Positions 24,822-33,495 of a stretch of DNA of 64,000 nucleotides are shown piece after piece (position 1 is the first letter of the stretch; each line of letters opens with the position of its first letter). Source of the stretch: Methylobacterium variabile. GTDB lineage: Bacteria; Pseudomonadota; Alphaproteobacteria; Rhizobiales; Beijerinckiaceae. The notes under the pieces are model-generated. The model ran no database searches and was not told the DNA's origin. It worked only from the letters and a program-made list of their open reading frames with translations. The position numbers were made by a program, and so were the translations under genes. The DNA is taken from NCBI RefSeq assembly GCF_001043975.1, contig NZ_LABY01000053.1:1-64000 (forward strand). Reading direction: 5' to 3'.

Positions 24822-26794
24822 GCCGCTTCCTCCGGCCGGGTGCCGTGGCGATGCCCGGCGAGCAGAGCGGCCGGGGCCGTGGGCGTGCCGCAGGCCGGGC
24901 AGCGCCCGCCGGTCGCGGCCAGCACCTCCGCCATCGCGGCCTCCGTCGCGGCGAGGCCGTCTCGAGCCGCGTCCGCCCGGGCCCGGGCCTCGGCGAGGCG
25001 GCGGCCGATCTCGGCGAGGCGCCGGGCCGTCGCCGCGGCGTCCGGCCGGAGCACCGGCTGCGGTGCCGCGTCGGGCAGGGTCTCGAGGAGTGCCGCCCGG
25101 CCCTCGGCATCGGCGAGGTCGCGCGTCAGGCGGCGCAGCCGGGCGGCGTGGGCGGTGGCCGCCCGCGAGTCCCGCGGCACCGGCGCCTCCCGCGGCAGCT
25201 CCGCGAGGGCGGCGAGCCGCGCCTGCGCGGCGGCAAGGTCGCGGGCGCCGCCGAGGACCCGGCGCCCCACCGCCTCGCGGTGGCGCGCCTCCGCGAGCGC
25301 GCGCCCGAGTTCTGCGCCGATCTCGGGGCCGGGCAGCGCCGCCAGCGCGCTGGCGCGGGCCGCGGCGCCGGCGGCGAGGCGGGCGGCGCGGGCGAGGCGG
25401 TCGCGCAGCGCCTCGCGGTCGCGCAGGCGCGCCGCCTCCGCATCGAGGCTGACCGCCTGCGCCCGGAGGTCCTGCAGCGCCTCCGCGAGGGCGTCGAGCC
25501 CGTCGAGGTGACCGAGCCTCTCCCGCAGGCGGGTGATCTCGCGCTCGCCCTCGCGGACCGTGCGCTGGTCCTCGGTGACGCGCTCGCGCTGGAGCGCCTG
25601 CATGTCGCGGATCAGCCCGGCCTCGCGGCCGATCGACAGCACCGCCGAGCGCCGGGCCGGCTTCTCGCCGAGCAGGAAGACCGGAAATTTCTGGTGCGCC
25701 ACGTGGACGTCGAGTTCCTCGACCCGGGTGATGCCGAACAGGCGCTCGACCCAAGAGGGCACGTCGCGGCCGCCGGTCTCGAGGGTCGCGCCGTTCTCCT
25801 GCACCAGCGAGCCGTCCGCCTCGTGCAGCGACCACAGGTTGACCGGGGTGCGCCTGGGCTGGCGGACGTAGCGCAGGATGCGCCCGCCGGCGACGCCGAT
25901 CTCGACCCGCGCCGCGCTTGCGCCCGCCCGCACCAGGCTGTCGCGCACCTCGCCGTAGAACACTGCGCGCAGGGCCCGGATCACCGTCGACTTGCCGTGG
26001 TTGTTCGGCCCGACCAGGGCGTTGACCCCGGGACTGAGCGGCAGCGTCGCGTCGGAAAAGCCCTGGACGTCGACGAGGCGCACGAAGCGGAAGCCCGGCA
26101 TCTCCGGCGACCACGCCGCCGCGCAGGAAGCCGCCGACCCGTCGATGGCGACCCCGGTTTCCGGCCGCCCGGCGATGCGGCTGACCGTCAGGCCGGCGTC
26201 GAACCCCGCGACGTCGTGGTGCGAGATCGCCAGGCACTGCACGCCGAGCCGGGCGGCGCCGTCGTCGAGCACCCGGTAGAAGGCCGGCACCCGGTCCGGC
26301 GCGATCCAGCAATCCGCCTCGTCGAGGGCGAGGAAGCGGCCGACGCCGGCCTTGACCACCGCGATCAGGCGCAGGGCCATGCCGACCACGTTGGTCATCG
26401 CGCCGCCGTTGTCCTCCAGCACGTCCTCGCGGCCGCCGTCCGGGCGCTCGACCGCGATGTCGAGGGCCGGCAGGCCGCGCTCCGTGGTGAGGTCGAGGCG
26501 CACCGGCTTCTCGCCGGGCAGGACCTCGCGGACGAGGGCGGTGAGCAGCGTCTCGAAGGTCGCGACGCTGCGCCGGTTGGCGTCCTGCTGCAGCTCGCGC
26601 AGGTAGGTGTCGACGGCGTCGCGCTGGGCGAGCCGGCCCTTGGCGGCCGCGACCGCCCGGGTCCGGGCCGCGAGGTCGGCCCGGTCGCGGTCGCGGGCCG
26701 CCTCGAGGCGGGCGAGCATGCGGGCGGCGCGCGCGAGGTCGTCGTGAGAGACGCCGCCCTGAGGCAGGCCGTCCTGGGTGTCGGTCGGGGTCAC
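24818..26794 (-). CDS. SbcC/Rad50-like ATPase with circularly permuted domain order
   Basis: A 658-residue SMC/Rad50-type ATPase in unusual order. Residues 20-80 are a coiled coil. The C-lobe comes next, with Walker B FLALDEAD (154-161) and the H-loop ISHH (190-193). Only after this is the Walker A loop VGPNNHGKST (261-270) with the Q-loop HQKF (367-370). A long coiled coil (395-625) ends in CPAC (632-635), half of a zinc hook, 23 residues from the C-terminus. Canonical Rad50 has Walker A first and Walker B last, so this chain looks cut at the hook and fused at the head. GTG start 26794, 16 bp after the upstream gene. Confidence 0.82.
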   Translation of the reverse strand: MTPTDTQDGLPQGGVSHDDLARAARMLARLEAARDRDRADLAARTRAVAAAKGRLAQRDAVDTYLRELQQDANRRSVATFETLLTALVREVLPGEKPVRLDLTTERGLPALDIAVERPDGGREDVLEDNGGAMTNVVGMALRLIAVVKAGVGRFLALDEADCWIAPDRVPAFYRVLDDGAARLGVQCLAISHHDVAGFDAGLTVSRIAGRPETGVAIDGSAASCAAAWSPEMPGFRFVRLVDVQGFSDATLPLSPGVNALVGPNNHGKSTVIRALRAVFYGEVRDSLVRAGASAARVEIGVAGGRILRYVRQPRRTPVNLWSLHEADGSLVQENGATLETGGRDVPSWVERLFGITRVEELDVHVAHQKFPVFLLGEKPARRSAVLSIGREAGLIRDMQALQRERVTEDQRTVREGEREITRLRERLGHLDGLDALAEALQDLRAQAVSLDAEAARLRDREALRDRLARAARLAAGAAARASALAALPGPEIGAELGRALAEARHREAVGRRVLGGARDLAAAQARLAALAELPREAPVPRDSRAATAHAARLRRLTRDLADAEGRAALLETLPDAAPQPVLRPDAAATARRLAEIGRRLAEARARADAARDGLAATEAAMAEVLAATGGRCPACGTPTAPAALLAGHRHGTRPEEAA

Positions 26795-26810
26795 GCCTGG
26801 GGCCGGCCGG

Positions 26811-27131
26811 TCAGCGGGCCGTGTCGAGGGCGGCGAGGCGGTCCTGCACCGCCCGCAGGGCCTGCGCGAAAGCCTCGACCCGGCGGGCGTTCTCGGCCCG
26901 GGCCTCCTCGATCATGCGCCGGATCTCGGCCTCGTCGTCGGTGCCGAGCTCCTCCCTGGCCTGGGCCCGGGCCGCCGCCAGCTCGGCGGTCAGCCGCTCG
27001 ACGTCGCTCTCGGCCCGGATGCGGTCGGCCCGCAGGCGCTCGTAGGCCGGCTGCAGCGCCTCGAGGCGGCGCAGCGCCTCGACGTCCGGGCTCGCGTCCC
27101 GCGGCTCCTGCCCCTTGCGGCTGCGCTCCAT
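26811..27131 (-). CDS. Small charged coiled-coil protein of the SbcCD-like operon
   Basis: A 106-residue highly charged helical protein with a continuous coiled-coil pattern from DVEALRRLEALQ to AVQDRLAALD and no other domain. ATG 27131 is preferred because GACGAGGAGCGAG puts AGGAG 6 nt upstream; an earlier ATG at 27149 gives 112 aa with no such site. It is the first gene of the unit transcribed from the region holding the LexA box 27248-27262, and the ATPase gene follows after 16 bp. It could be an accessory to the SbcCD-like complex. No known family recognised. Confidence 0.65.
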   Translation of the reverse strand: MERSRKGQEPRDASPDVEALRRLEALQPAYERLRADRIRAESDVERLTAELAAARAQAREELGTDDEAEIRRMIEEARAENARRVEAFAQALRAVQDRLAALDTAR

Positions 27132-27247
27132 CTCGCTCCTCGTCGTCATCGGCCTGAGGTGGCATCCGGCCCGCGCTTTGGCAACGGCGCCGGCGTTCGA
27201 GAAATGTTCGTCCGGCCCTGTTGACGGCCTGTGCAAATCAGCCCAGT

Positions 27248-27262
27248 GTTCCGGTAATGTTC
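27248..27262 (-). promoter_or_regulatory. LexA (SOS) box GTTC-N7-GTTC
   Basis: GTTCCGGTAATGTTC matches the alphaproteobacterial LexA operator exactly (GAAC-N7-GAAC on the minus strand). It is 117 bp upstream of the small coiled-coil gene (27131, minus) and 61 bp upstream of the hypothetical gene at 27323 (plus). Either or both could be under SOS control. A TTGACG at 27220-27225 might be part of a plus-strand promoter. Confidence 0.7.
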
Positions 27263-27322
27263 CACGTGGTGAGCCGACCCGGGAGGCGGCGCGGCGTCGC
27301 GGTGGAACCTCGGGAGACCCGC

Positions 27323-27733
27323 ATGGAGACCATCCGCCTGGACGACGCCGCGGCCGAGGCTGCCCCGCTGTTCGAGAACCGGGACTGGCGCCTCCATGCG
27401 GACGGCCTGGAGCACCGGGACACCGGCTACTTCATCGACCGCGACGCCTTGGACGCCCGGCGGCCCGACGGCTACTGGGAGTGGCCGCTGCACCTCTCTG
27501 AGAAGAGCTGGTGCGGCGTGCGCAGCTTCCGCGAGGCCTTCGCCGCGGCGCTCGCCGCCTTCGGCATCGTGCCCGACCGCAAGCTCACGCTCTCCTTCGC
27601 CCTCGGCTTCGGCACCCGGGTGGGCGGTGCGGCGCCGGACGCGTTCGTACCCCTCGCCGACCTGGTGCGCCCCCGCGCGCCCGCGCTGCGCCCCGCCCCC
27701 GCGATCCGTCCGCTGGTCGCGGCGAGCGCCTGA
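27323..27733 (+). CDS. Hypothetical protein, SOS box upstream
   Basis: A 136-residue cytoplasmic protein with no signal peptide. It contains WRLHADGLEHRDTGYFIDRDAL, WEWPLHLSEKSWCG and a basic, Pro-rich tail. I recognise no domain. ATG 27323 follows CGGGAGACCCGC, a reasonable ribosome site. It is transcribed away from the SbcCD-like unit, and the LexA box lies 61 bp upstream of its start, so it may share SOS control. Confidence 0.6.
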   Translation: METIRLDDAAAEAAPLFENRDWRLHADGLEHRDTGYFIDRDALDARRPDGYWEWPLHLSEKSWCGVRSFREAFAAALAAFGIVPDRKLTLSFALGFGTRVGGAAPDAFVPLADLVRPRAPALRPAPAIRPLVAASA

Positions 27734-27824
27734 TCGCGGCGGCGCCCGCGCATCCGCTCTCCCCTCGCGGCGAAAAGTATTCTAGAGCCCGCCCGAGCAG
27801 AGGCCGTGCGGGGAGCGGGCGATC

Positions 27825-28127
27825 GTGAGCGGGCACCGCAGCGTGGAGATCATCGTCCGGGGCCGCGTCCAGGGCGTCGGCTACCGGGCCTGGACCAAGG
27901 GCGTGGCGGAGGCGCGGGGCCTCTCCGGCACCGTGCGCAACCGGCGCGACGGCAGCGTCGAGGCCCGCCTGTCCGGGCCGGAGGACGCCGTCGCGGCGAT
28001 GATCGAGGCCTGCCGCGAGGGACCGCCCGGGGCGAGGGTCGAGGACGTCACCGTCGGGGATCTGGCCGCGAGCGACCGCCCGGACGCCGCTGGCCCGCGC
28101 GGCGTGCAGATCCTGCCGACGGCCTGA
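27825..28127 (+). CDS. acyP: Acylphosphatase
   Basis: A 100-residue acylphosphatase, which hydrolyses carboxyl-phosphate bonds. The signature [11 protein letters not shown] carries the catalytic Arg and [12 protein letters not shown] the catalytic Asn. The size is normal for the family. The start is GTG 27825. The next gene begins 11 bp downstream. Confidence 0.93.
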   Translation: MSGHRSVEIIVRGRVQGVGYRAWTKGVAEARGLSGTVRNRRDGSVEARLSGPEDAVAAMIEACREGPPGARVEDVTVGDLAASDRPDAAGPRGVQILPTA

Positions 28128-28138
28128 CGGCCCCCGGC

Positions 28139-28846
28139 ATGTTCCCTGATCTCGGCCTGAGCAGCTTCTCGCTCGTCGATGCCGCCGCCCTCGTCTGCTT
28201 CCTCTCGGCCTGGTTCGGCTACTCCTACGCGGTCGAGCACCTCGGCGGCGGCAAGCGCAGCCTCAACGGCATGATGAACCGCTACCGCCACGCCTGGGCC
28301 GACCAGCAGATGGTGCGCGAGAACCGGGTGGTCGACACCACGATCAACGCCTCGCTCCAGAACGGGACCGCCTTCTTCGCCTCGACGGCGCTGATCGCGC
28401 TCGGCAGCGCGCTCACCCTGTCGCGCTCCGCCGACGACGCCCTGACGCTGTTCTCGACCCTGCCGCTCGGGGCGCCGATGACCCGGGCGGTGTGGGAGAT
28501 CAAGGTGGCGGGCCTCGCCCTGATCTTCGTCTACGCGTTCTTCAAGTTCGCCTGGGCCTACCGGCTGTTCAACTACGGCGCCATCCTGATCGGCGCCGTG
28601 CCGCCCCATGACGGCGACCCGGTGCGGATCGCCCGGGCGGCGCGCCGGGCCGCCGCCATGAACGTGGTGGCGGGCGGCCACTTCAACCGCGGCCAGCGCG
28701 CCTTCTTCTTCGCGCTGGCCTATCTGGGCTGGTTCGTCAGCGGCTACGTGCTGCTCGTCACCACCGCGATGGTGCTCACGGTGATGTGGCAGCGCCAGTT
28801 CGCCTCCGACGCCCGCCGCGCCCTGCAGGACCACGATGATCCCTGA
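28139..28846 (+). CDS. DUF599 family membrane protein
   Basis: A 235-residue inner-membrane protein of the DUF599 family with about four hydrophobic helices (residues 11-30, 75-97, 113-140 and 195-220). Landmarks are RHAWADQQMVRENRVVDTTINASLQNGTAFFAS and FNRGQRAFFFALA. The function of the family is unknown. ATG 28139 lies 11 bp after the acylphosphatase stop, and the 3' end overlaps the next gene by 11 bp, so three small genes probably form one operon. Confidence 0.85.
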   Translation: MFPDLGLSSFSLVDAAALVCFLSAWFGYSYAVEHLGGGKRSLNGMMNRYRHAWADQQMVRENRVVDTTINASLQNGTAFFASTALIALGSALTLSRSADDALTLFSTLPLGAPMTRAVWEIKVAGLALIFVYAFFKFAWAYRLFNYGAILIGAVPPHDGDPVRIARAARRAAAMNVVAGGHFNRGQRAFFFALAYLGWFVSGYVLLVTTAMVLTVMWQRQFASDARRALQDHDDP

Positions 28847-29099
28847 CGATTACGAGCTCGAGCTCACCATCCTGCGCCTCGTGACCGATCGCGGCGCCGA
28901 CAAGACCGTCTGCCCTTCCGAGGTCGCCCGGGCTCTCGGCGGGCCGCATCCGGACGGATGGGGCCCGCTGATGCAGCCGATCCGCCGCCAGGCGGTGCGG
29001 CTGATGAAGGAGGGCCGCATCGCCATCCTGCGCAAGGGCAAGGTCGTGCCGGACCCGGACGACTTCCGGGGCGTCTACCGGCTGTCGCTGCCGCGGTAG
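28836..29099 (+). CDS. DUF3253 family protein
   Basis: An 87-residue protein resembling DUF3253, a small winged-helix-like fold: ILRLVTDRGADKTVCPSEVARALGG, then WGPLMQPIRRQAVRLMKEGRIAILRKGKVV. The arrangement suggests DNA or RNA binding but no function is established. It overlaps the DUF599 gene by 11 bp and converges with ydcF. Confidence 0.8.
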   Translation: MIPDDYELELTILRLVTDRGADKTVCPSEVARALGGPHPDGWGPLMQPIRRQAVRLMKEGRIAILRKGKVVPDPDDFRGVYRLSLPR

Positions 29100-29105
29100 C
29101 GGGAC

Positions 29106-29894
29106 TCACGGACCCGGAAACACCGTCGCGGTGTAGCCGGACATCCGGTAGGCCACGAGGCCGAGCCACTCGCGCACCGCGATGTCGAGCTCGAACAGTC
29201 CGTCCCCGGCGGTGGAGTGGATGGCGACGACGCGGGGGCTGGTGCGGTAGTCGACCGGGTAGGCCGTCACCGTGAAGCCGGCGTGGCGGAAGCAGCCCAT
29301 CGCCCGCGGCATGTGCCAGGCCGAGGTGACGAGGAGCCAGCGCTCGCCGGGCTTCGGCTTCACCAGCTCGGCGCTGAAGGCGGCGTTCTCCCGGGTGTTG
29401 CGGGAGCGGTCCTCGTAGGTGATCCGCTCCGGCGCGACGCCGAGCGACGCGGCGCGACGGCGCACGATCGCGGCCTCGGAGACGGCGCCGTCGCCGGTGA
29501 GCCGGCCGGAGCCGCCGGCGAAGACGACCGTGGCCTCCGGATACCGGCGGGCGAGGTCGCCAAGGGCCACCATGCGCTCGCCGGCGTCATTGAGGACGAG
29601 CTGGCCGCGGGCCGCCGACAGCCCGGTCTCGACGGCGCCGCCGAGCACCACGATCCCGGCGACCGGGGCGCCGTCGTCGCGGAATTCCGGGAATCGGTTC
29701 TCGAGCGGCCCGAACACGAGCGACGCCAGGGGCGAGAGCCCGCCCGCGAGCAGGATAAGGCCGGAGGCGGCGCAGAGCCCGAGGCCGAGGCGCCGCCAGC
29801 GCACGCTGAGCCCTGCCCCGGTCAGAACCAGGAGCAGGAGCAGGTTCGAGGGTGCCGTGAGGAACCACAGCACCTTCGAGAGCACGAAGAACAC
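29106..29894 (-). CDS. YdcF/DUF218 family protein
   Basis: A 262-residue membrane-anchored DUF218 protein. Two N-terminal helices (residues 15-31 and 37-56) precede the DUF218 domain with VVLGGAVE, VVFAGGSG, EDRSRNTRENA and VTSAWHMPRAMGCF. Family members such as ElyC act in envelope or peptidoglycan homeostasis. The enzymatic activity is unproven. The start matches the first hydrophobic helix. Confidence 0.87.
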   Translation of the reverse strand: MFFVLSKVLWFLTAPSNLLLLLVLTGAGLSVRWRRLGLGLCAASGLILLAGGLSPLASLVFGPLENRFPEFRDDGAPVAGIVVLGGAVETGLSAARGQLVLNDAGERMVALGDLARRYPEATVVFAGGSGRLTGDGAVSEAAIVRRRAASLGVAPERITYEDRSRNTRENAAFSAELVKPKPGERWLLVTSAWHMPRAMGCFRHAGFTVTAYPVDYRTSPRVVAIHSTAGDGLFELDIAVREWLGLVAYRMSGYTATVFPGP

Positions 29895-29935
29895 CGGGAT
29901 GGTCCCGGCCGGCGCGGATCAGGCCTTGCCGATCG

Positions 29936-30640
29936 TCAGGCCTTGCCGGTCTCGGCCTCGTAGCGGGCCCGGGTCTCGGCGTTCGGCGGGTAGAGGCCCG
30001 GCAGGGACACGCCCTTGTCGACCTCGCGCATGATCCAGAGCTCGAGGCGCTCCTGCTCGACGGCGGCGAGCGCCACCTCCTCGGCGAGGGCCGCCGGGAT
30101 CAGCACCGCCCCGTCGCCGTCCGCCACCACGATGTCGTCGGGATAGACCGCGACGCCGCCGCAGCCGACCGGCTCGCCCCAGCCGACGAAGGTCAGGCCC
30201 GCCACCGAGGCCGGCGCCGCGACGCCGGAGCACCAGACCGGCAGGCCGGTGCCGTCGACACCCTCGCCGTCGCGCACGACGCCGTCCGTGACGAGCGCCG
30301 CGACGCCCCGCTTCTTCATCCGCGCGCAGAGGATGTCGCCGAAGATGCCGGCATCCTGCACGCCCATCGCGTCCACCACCGCGATGCAGCCCTCGGGCAT
30401 CGCCTCGATCGCCGCGCGGGTCGAGGTCGGGCTCGACCAGGATTCGGGGGTCGCCAGATCCTCGCGGGCCGGCACGAAGCGCAGGGTGAAGGCCGGGCCG
30501 ACCACCCGCTGCCCGGCGGCGAAGCGCGGCATCGGCCCGCGCATCCAGCAGCGCCGGATGCCTTTCTTGAGGAGCACGGTGGTGAGGGTCGCGGTGGTGA
30601 CGGCCTGCAGGGCGTCGAGGAGCGTCTTGTCGAGCGGCAT
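29936..30640 (-). CDS. RraA/HMG-aldolase family protein
   Basis: A 234-residue member of the RraA superfamily. The GDILCARMKKRGVAALVTDGVVRD stretch contains the G-D-x4-R...D pattern that in class II HMG/CHA aldolases binds metal and pyruvate. With this motif intact it is more likely a pyruvate aldolase or oxaloacetate decarboxylase than the RNase E inhibitor the RraA name suggests. It is 41 bp upstream of ydcF and has the same orientation. Confidence 0.85.
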   Translation of the reverse strand: MPLDKTLLDALQAVTTATLTTVLLKKGIRRCWMRGPMPRFAAGQRVVGPAFTLRFVPAREDLATPESWSSPTSTRAAIEAMPEGCIAVVDAMGVQDAGIFGDILCARMKKRGVAALVTDGVVRDGEGVDGTGLPVWCSGVAAPASVAGLTFVGWGEPVGCGGVAVYPDDIVVADGDGAVLIPAALAEEVALAAVEQERLELWIMREVDKGVSLPGLYPPNAETRARYEAETGKA

Positions 30641-30743
30641 CGGGCCTTCGGGGGCGTGGGGAGTGACGAAGTCAGACCTAGCCGATCCTGGCGCGCGCGG
30701 CCACGCCGTGGGCGCATGGCCGCGCGGATCGGCCCGTGCCGGC

Positions 30744-31361
30744 TCAGCTCAGCGGCGGCAGCGCAACATCGGCGGCCGGCCGGGCCCGCACGCGCTCGTA
30801 CCAAGCGCGCAGGGCCGGCCGCTCGGTCCGCGGCACGTCGAGGTGGAGCCAGCGGTGGGTGGCGGCGCCAAGCGCGATGTCGGCCGCCGTGAACCGGTCG
30901 CCGACCGCGTAGGCGCGCCCCGCCAGATGGGCGTCGAGGAGGCCTGCGCAGGCTTCCGAGGCCTCGACCGAGCGGTCGATGACCGCCTGGTCGCGCTGCT
31001 CGGGCGGGGTGCGGACCGTCTGCCAGAACGCGTCCCGTGTCGAGGGGGTGAAGCGGGTCGCCTGCCAGTCGAGCCACTGGTCGACGAGGCCCGCCTCCCG
31101 CGGATCCTCCGGCCAGAGGCCGCCGGTGCCGTGTCGGCGGGCGAGGTAGCGCAGGATCGCGTTCGACTCCCAGAGGACGTAGCCGTCCTCCTCCATCACC
31201 GGCACGAGGCCGTTGGGGTTCAGCGCCAGGTAGTCCGGGTCTCCCACCCGGCCGAAGGCGCCGCCGGCCTCGACCCGCTCGTAGGGGAGGCCCAGCTCCT
31301 CCAGTCCCCACACCGCCTTCTGCACGTTGACGGAGCTCAGCCGTCCCCAGAGCCTGCGCAT
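30744..31361 (-). CDS. Glutathione S-transferase
   Basis: A 205-residue GST. The N-terminal thioredoxin-like domain has SSVNVQKAVWGLEELGLPYERV, NPNGLVPVMEEDGYVLWESNAILRYLA with the cis-Pro and the Ser that binds glutathione. The C-terminal helical domain has YAVGDRFTAADIALG. The start ATG 31361 lies inside the end of the upstream aminomutase gene (25-bp overlap), so the two are probably co-expressed. Confidence 0.9.
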   Translation of the reverse strand: MRRLWGRLSSVNVQKAVWGLEELGLPYERVEAGGAFGRVGDPDYLALNPNGLVPVMEEDGYVLWESNAILRYLARRHGTGGLWPEDPREAGLVDQWLDWQATRFTPSTRDAFWQTVRTPPEQRDQAVIDRSVEASEACAGLLDAHLAGRAYAVGDRFTAADIALGAATHRWLHLDVPRTERPALRAWYERVRARPAADVALPPLS

Positions 31362-32446
31362 CCCGCGTCCCCTCCCGTCGGATCGTCTTGCTTCGGATCG
31401 TCTCGCGGCGGGTAGGCGTGCGTCCCGCCGCGAGGGTCGGTGACGGTCCAGCCCGCGGGGCCGCCGGCCAGGTAGCCCGGCCCCACCGGCACCTTGCCGT
31501 ATCCGCCCGGGATGTCGAGGACGTAGGTCGGCTGGGCGAGGCCCGAGACCCGGCCGCGCAAGGACCGCATCAGGGCCTGGCCGGCCTCGAGCGTCGTGCG
31601 CAGGTGGCGCGTACCCGGGGCGAGGTCGCCGTGGTGCAGGTAGTACGGCTTGATCCGGTTCTCGACGAAAGCGCGCATCAGCGCCGCCAGGGTCTCGGGA
31701 TCGTCGTTGACCTGGCTGAGCAGCACCGACTGGCTCACCATCGGGATCCCGGCATCGACGAGGCGGGCGATGGCGGCGCGGGCCCCTTCCGAGAATTCCC
31801 GCGGGTGGTTGGCGTGGAGCGCCACGAACACCGCGCCGCCGAACGCCTTGAGCGCCCCGATCAGGTCCGCGTCGACCCGGGCCGGATCGACGACGGGCAC
31901 GCGGGTGTGCAGGCGCAGCACGCGGACGTGGGGCACGACCCGCAGGGCGGCGGCGATGCGGCCGAGCCGCCGGGGCGAGAGGACGAGCGGATCGCCGCCG
32001 GTGATCACCACCTCCCAGATCTCCGGGTGGTCGGCGATGTAGGCGAGCGCGGCGTCGAGCTCCGCCTCGGTGAGGCTCCCCTGCCCCTCCGGCCCGACCA
32101 CCTCGCGCCGGAAGCAGAAGCGGCAATAGACCGGGCAGACGTGCAGCGGCTTGAGCAGCACCCGGTCGGGGTAGCGGTGGACGATGCCGGGCAGCGGGGC
32201 ATGGGCCCCGTCGCCGATCGGGTCGGCCCGCTCCTCCGGGGCGGTGACGAGTTCCTCCGCCCGCGGCACGAACTGGCGGCCGACGCCGTCGTCCGGGTCC
32301 TCGATCAGGTCCGCCATCGCGGGGGTGATCGACACTGCGTAGCGCGCCGCGACCCGCTCCAGCGCCGGCAGCCGCTCGGCCGTCACGAGGCCCCGCTCCG
32401 CGAGCGCCGCCGGGCCGCGCAACGGCGCGCGCACCGCACCGGTCAT
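31337..32446 (-). CDS. epmB: EF-P beta-lysylation radical-SAM protein (EpmB)
   Basis: A 369-residue radical-SAM lysine 2,3-aminomutase family enzyme. HVCPVYCRFCFRREVVG holds the CX3CX2C cluster motif; ITGGDPLVLSPRRL and the PLP-Lys region YVLDIPGGYGKVPVG are in place. It is short compared with catabolic KamA. Next to epmA and efp it should make R-beta-lysine for EF-P modification. The start ATG 32446 overlaps the epmA stop by 4 bp. Confidence 0.9.
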   Translation of the reverse strand: MTGAVRAPLRGPAALAERGLVTAERLPALERVAARYAVSITPAMADLIEDPDDGVGRQFVPRAEELVTAPEERADPIGDGAHAPLPGIVHRYPDRVLLKPLHVCPVYCRFCFRREVVGPEGQGSLTEAELDAALAYIADHPEIWEVVITGGDPLVLSPRRLGRIAAALRVVPHVRVLRLHTRVPVVDPARVDADLIGALKAFGGAVFVALHANHPREFSEGARAAIARLVDAGIPMVSQSVLLSQVNDDPETLAALMRAFVENRIKPYYLHHGDLAPGTRHLRTTLEAGQALMRSLRGRVSGLAQPTYVLDIPGGYGKVPVGPGYLAGGPAGWTVTDPRGGTHAYPPRDDPKQDDPTGGDAGCAGSGDG

Positions 32447-33495
32447 CGCGGGCCCTCGGCCACGGGAGTCCAGATCACCTCCTCGATCCGGCGGGCGCCG
32501 GTCGCCAGCATCACGAGGCGGTCGAAGCCGAGCGCGATGCCGCTCGCCTCGGGCATCCGGCCGAGGGCGGCGAGGAAATCCTCGTCGAGGGGGTAGCGCT
32601 CGCCGTAGATCCGCTCCTTCTCGTCCATCTCGGCGGCGAAGCGCCGGCGCTGCTCTGCCGGATCGGTCAGCTCGCCGAAGGCGTTGGCGAGCTCGACGCC
32701 GCAGCAATAGAGCTCGAAGCGCTCCGCCACCCGCGGGTCGCCGGGGCTCGGCCGGGCGAGCGCCGCCTCGGGGATCGGGTACTCGCACAGGATCGTCGCC
32801 CGGCCCCGGCCGAGCATCGGCTCGACCCGCTCCACCATCACCCGGCTCACGAGGTCGGCCCAGGTGTCGTCGGGGGCGGTCCGGATGCCCGCCCGCCCGA
32901 GCGCCGCGGCGAGCGCCGCGCCGTCCGTGCTCCCATCGGGCGCGACCGTCGCCAGGAGGTCGATGCCGGCGTAGCGGGCGAAGGCCTCGGCGACGCTCAC
33001 GCGCTCCGGCTCGGCGAAGGGGTCGGCCTCGACCCCGCGCCAAGTGAAGGTCCGCGTACCGGCGGTCTCGGCGGCGAGGCTGAGCAGGGCGGCGCAGTCG
33101 CGCATCAGGCTGTCGTAGGTCTCCCCCGCCCGGTACCACTCGAGCATGGTGAATTCCGGGTGGTGCAGGGGTCCGCGCTCGCGGTTGCGGTAGACCGGGC
33201 CGAGGCTGAACAGGCGCCGCTCGCCCGCCGCCAGCAGCTTCTTGCAGGCGAATTCCGGCGAGGTGTGCAGGTAGAGCGGCCGCTCCGCGCCGTCCGGCCC
33301 GATCTCCCGGGTGCCGAAGGCCGAGAGATGCGCCTCGTTGCCCGGCGAGATCTGGAGGGCGGCGGCCTCGACCTCGACGAAGTCGCGGGCCGAAAACCAG
33401 CCCCGCAGCGACGCGGCGATGCGGTTGCGCAGGAGGAGCCGCGGCCGGCGGTCGGCGTGGACGTGGGGGGCCCACCAGGGCGAGGCGGCGGTCAT
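32443..33495 (-). CDS. epmA: EF-P lysine ligase (EpmA/PoxA/GenX)
   Basis: A 350-residue class II lysyl-tRNA-synthetase-like protein without the anticodon-binding domain. Motif 2 is HHPEFTMLEWYRAG and motif 3 GIALGFDRLVMLATG, with HTSPEFACKKLLAAG before. It ligates beta-lysine to Lys34 of EF-P. I take ATG 33495 because its N-terminus matches EpmA better; ATG 33522 adds nine residues and has no better ribosome site. It is divergent from efp, about 190 bp apart. Confidence 0.92.
   Translation of the reverse strand: MTAASPWWAPHVHADRRPRLLLRNRIAASLRGWFSARDFVEVEAAALQISPGNEAHLSAFGTREIGPDGAERPLYLHTSPEFACKKLLAAGERRLFSLGPVYRNRERGPLHHPEFTMLEWYRAGETYDSLMRDCAALLSLAAETAGTRTFTWRGVEADPFAEPERVSVAEAFARYAGIDLLATVAPDGSTDGAALAAALGRAGIRTAPDDTWADLVSRVMVERVEPMLGRGRATILCEYPIPEAALARPSPGDPRVAERFELYCCGVELANAFGELTDPAEQRRRFAAEMDEKERIYGERYPLDEDFLAALGRMPEASGIALGFDRLVMLATGARRIEEVIWTPVAEGPR

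Noticed and set aside
21830-27262. Intact prophage
   Set aside because: No integrase, terminase, capsid or tail gene; only recombination-type genes are present.
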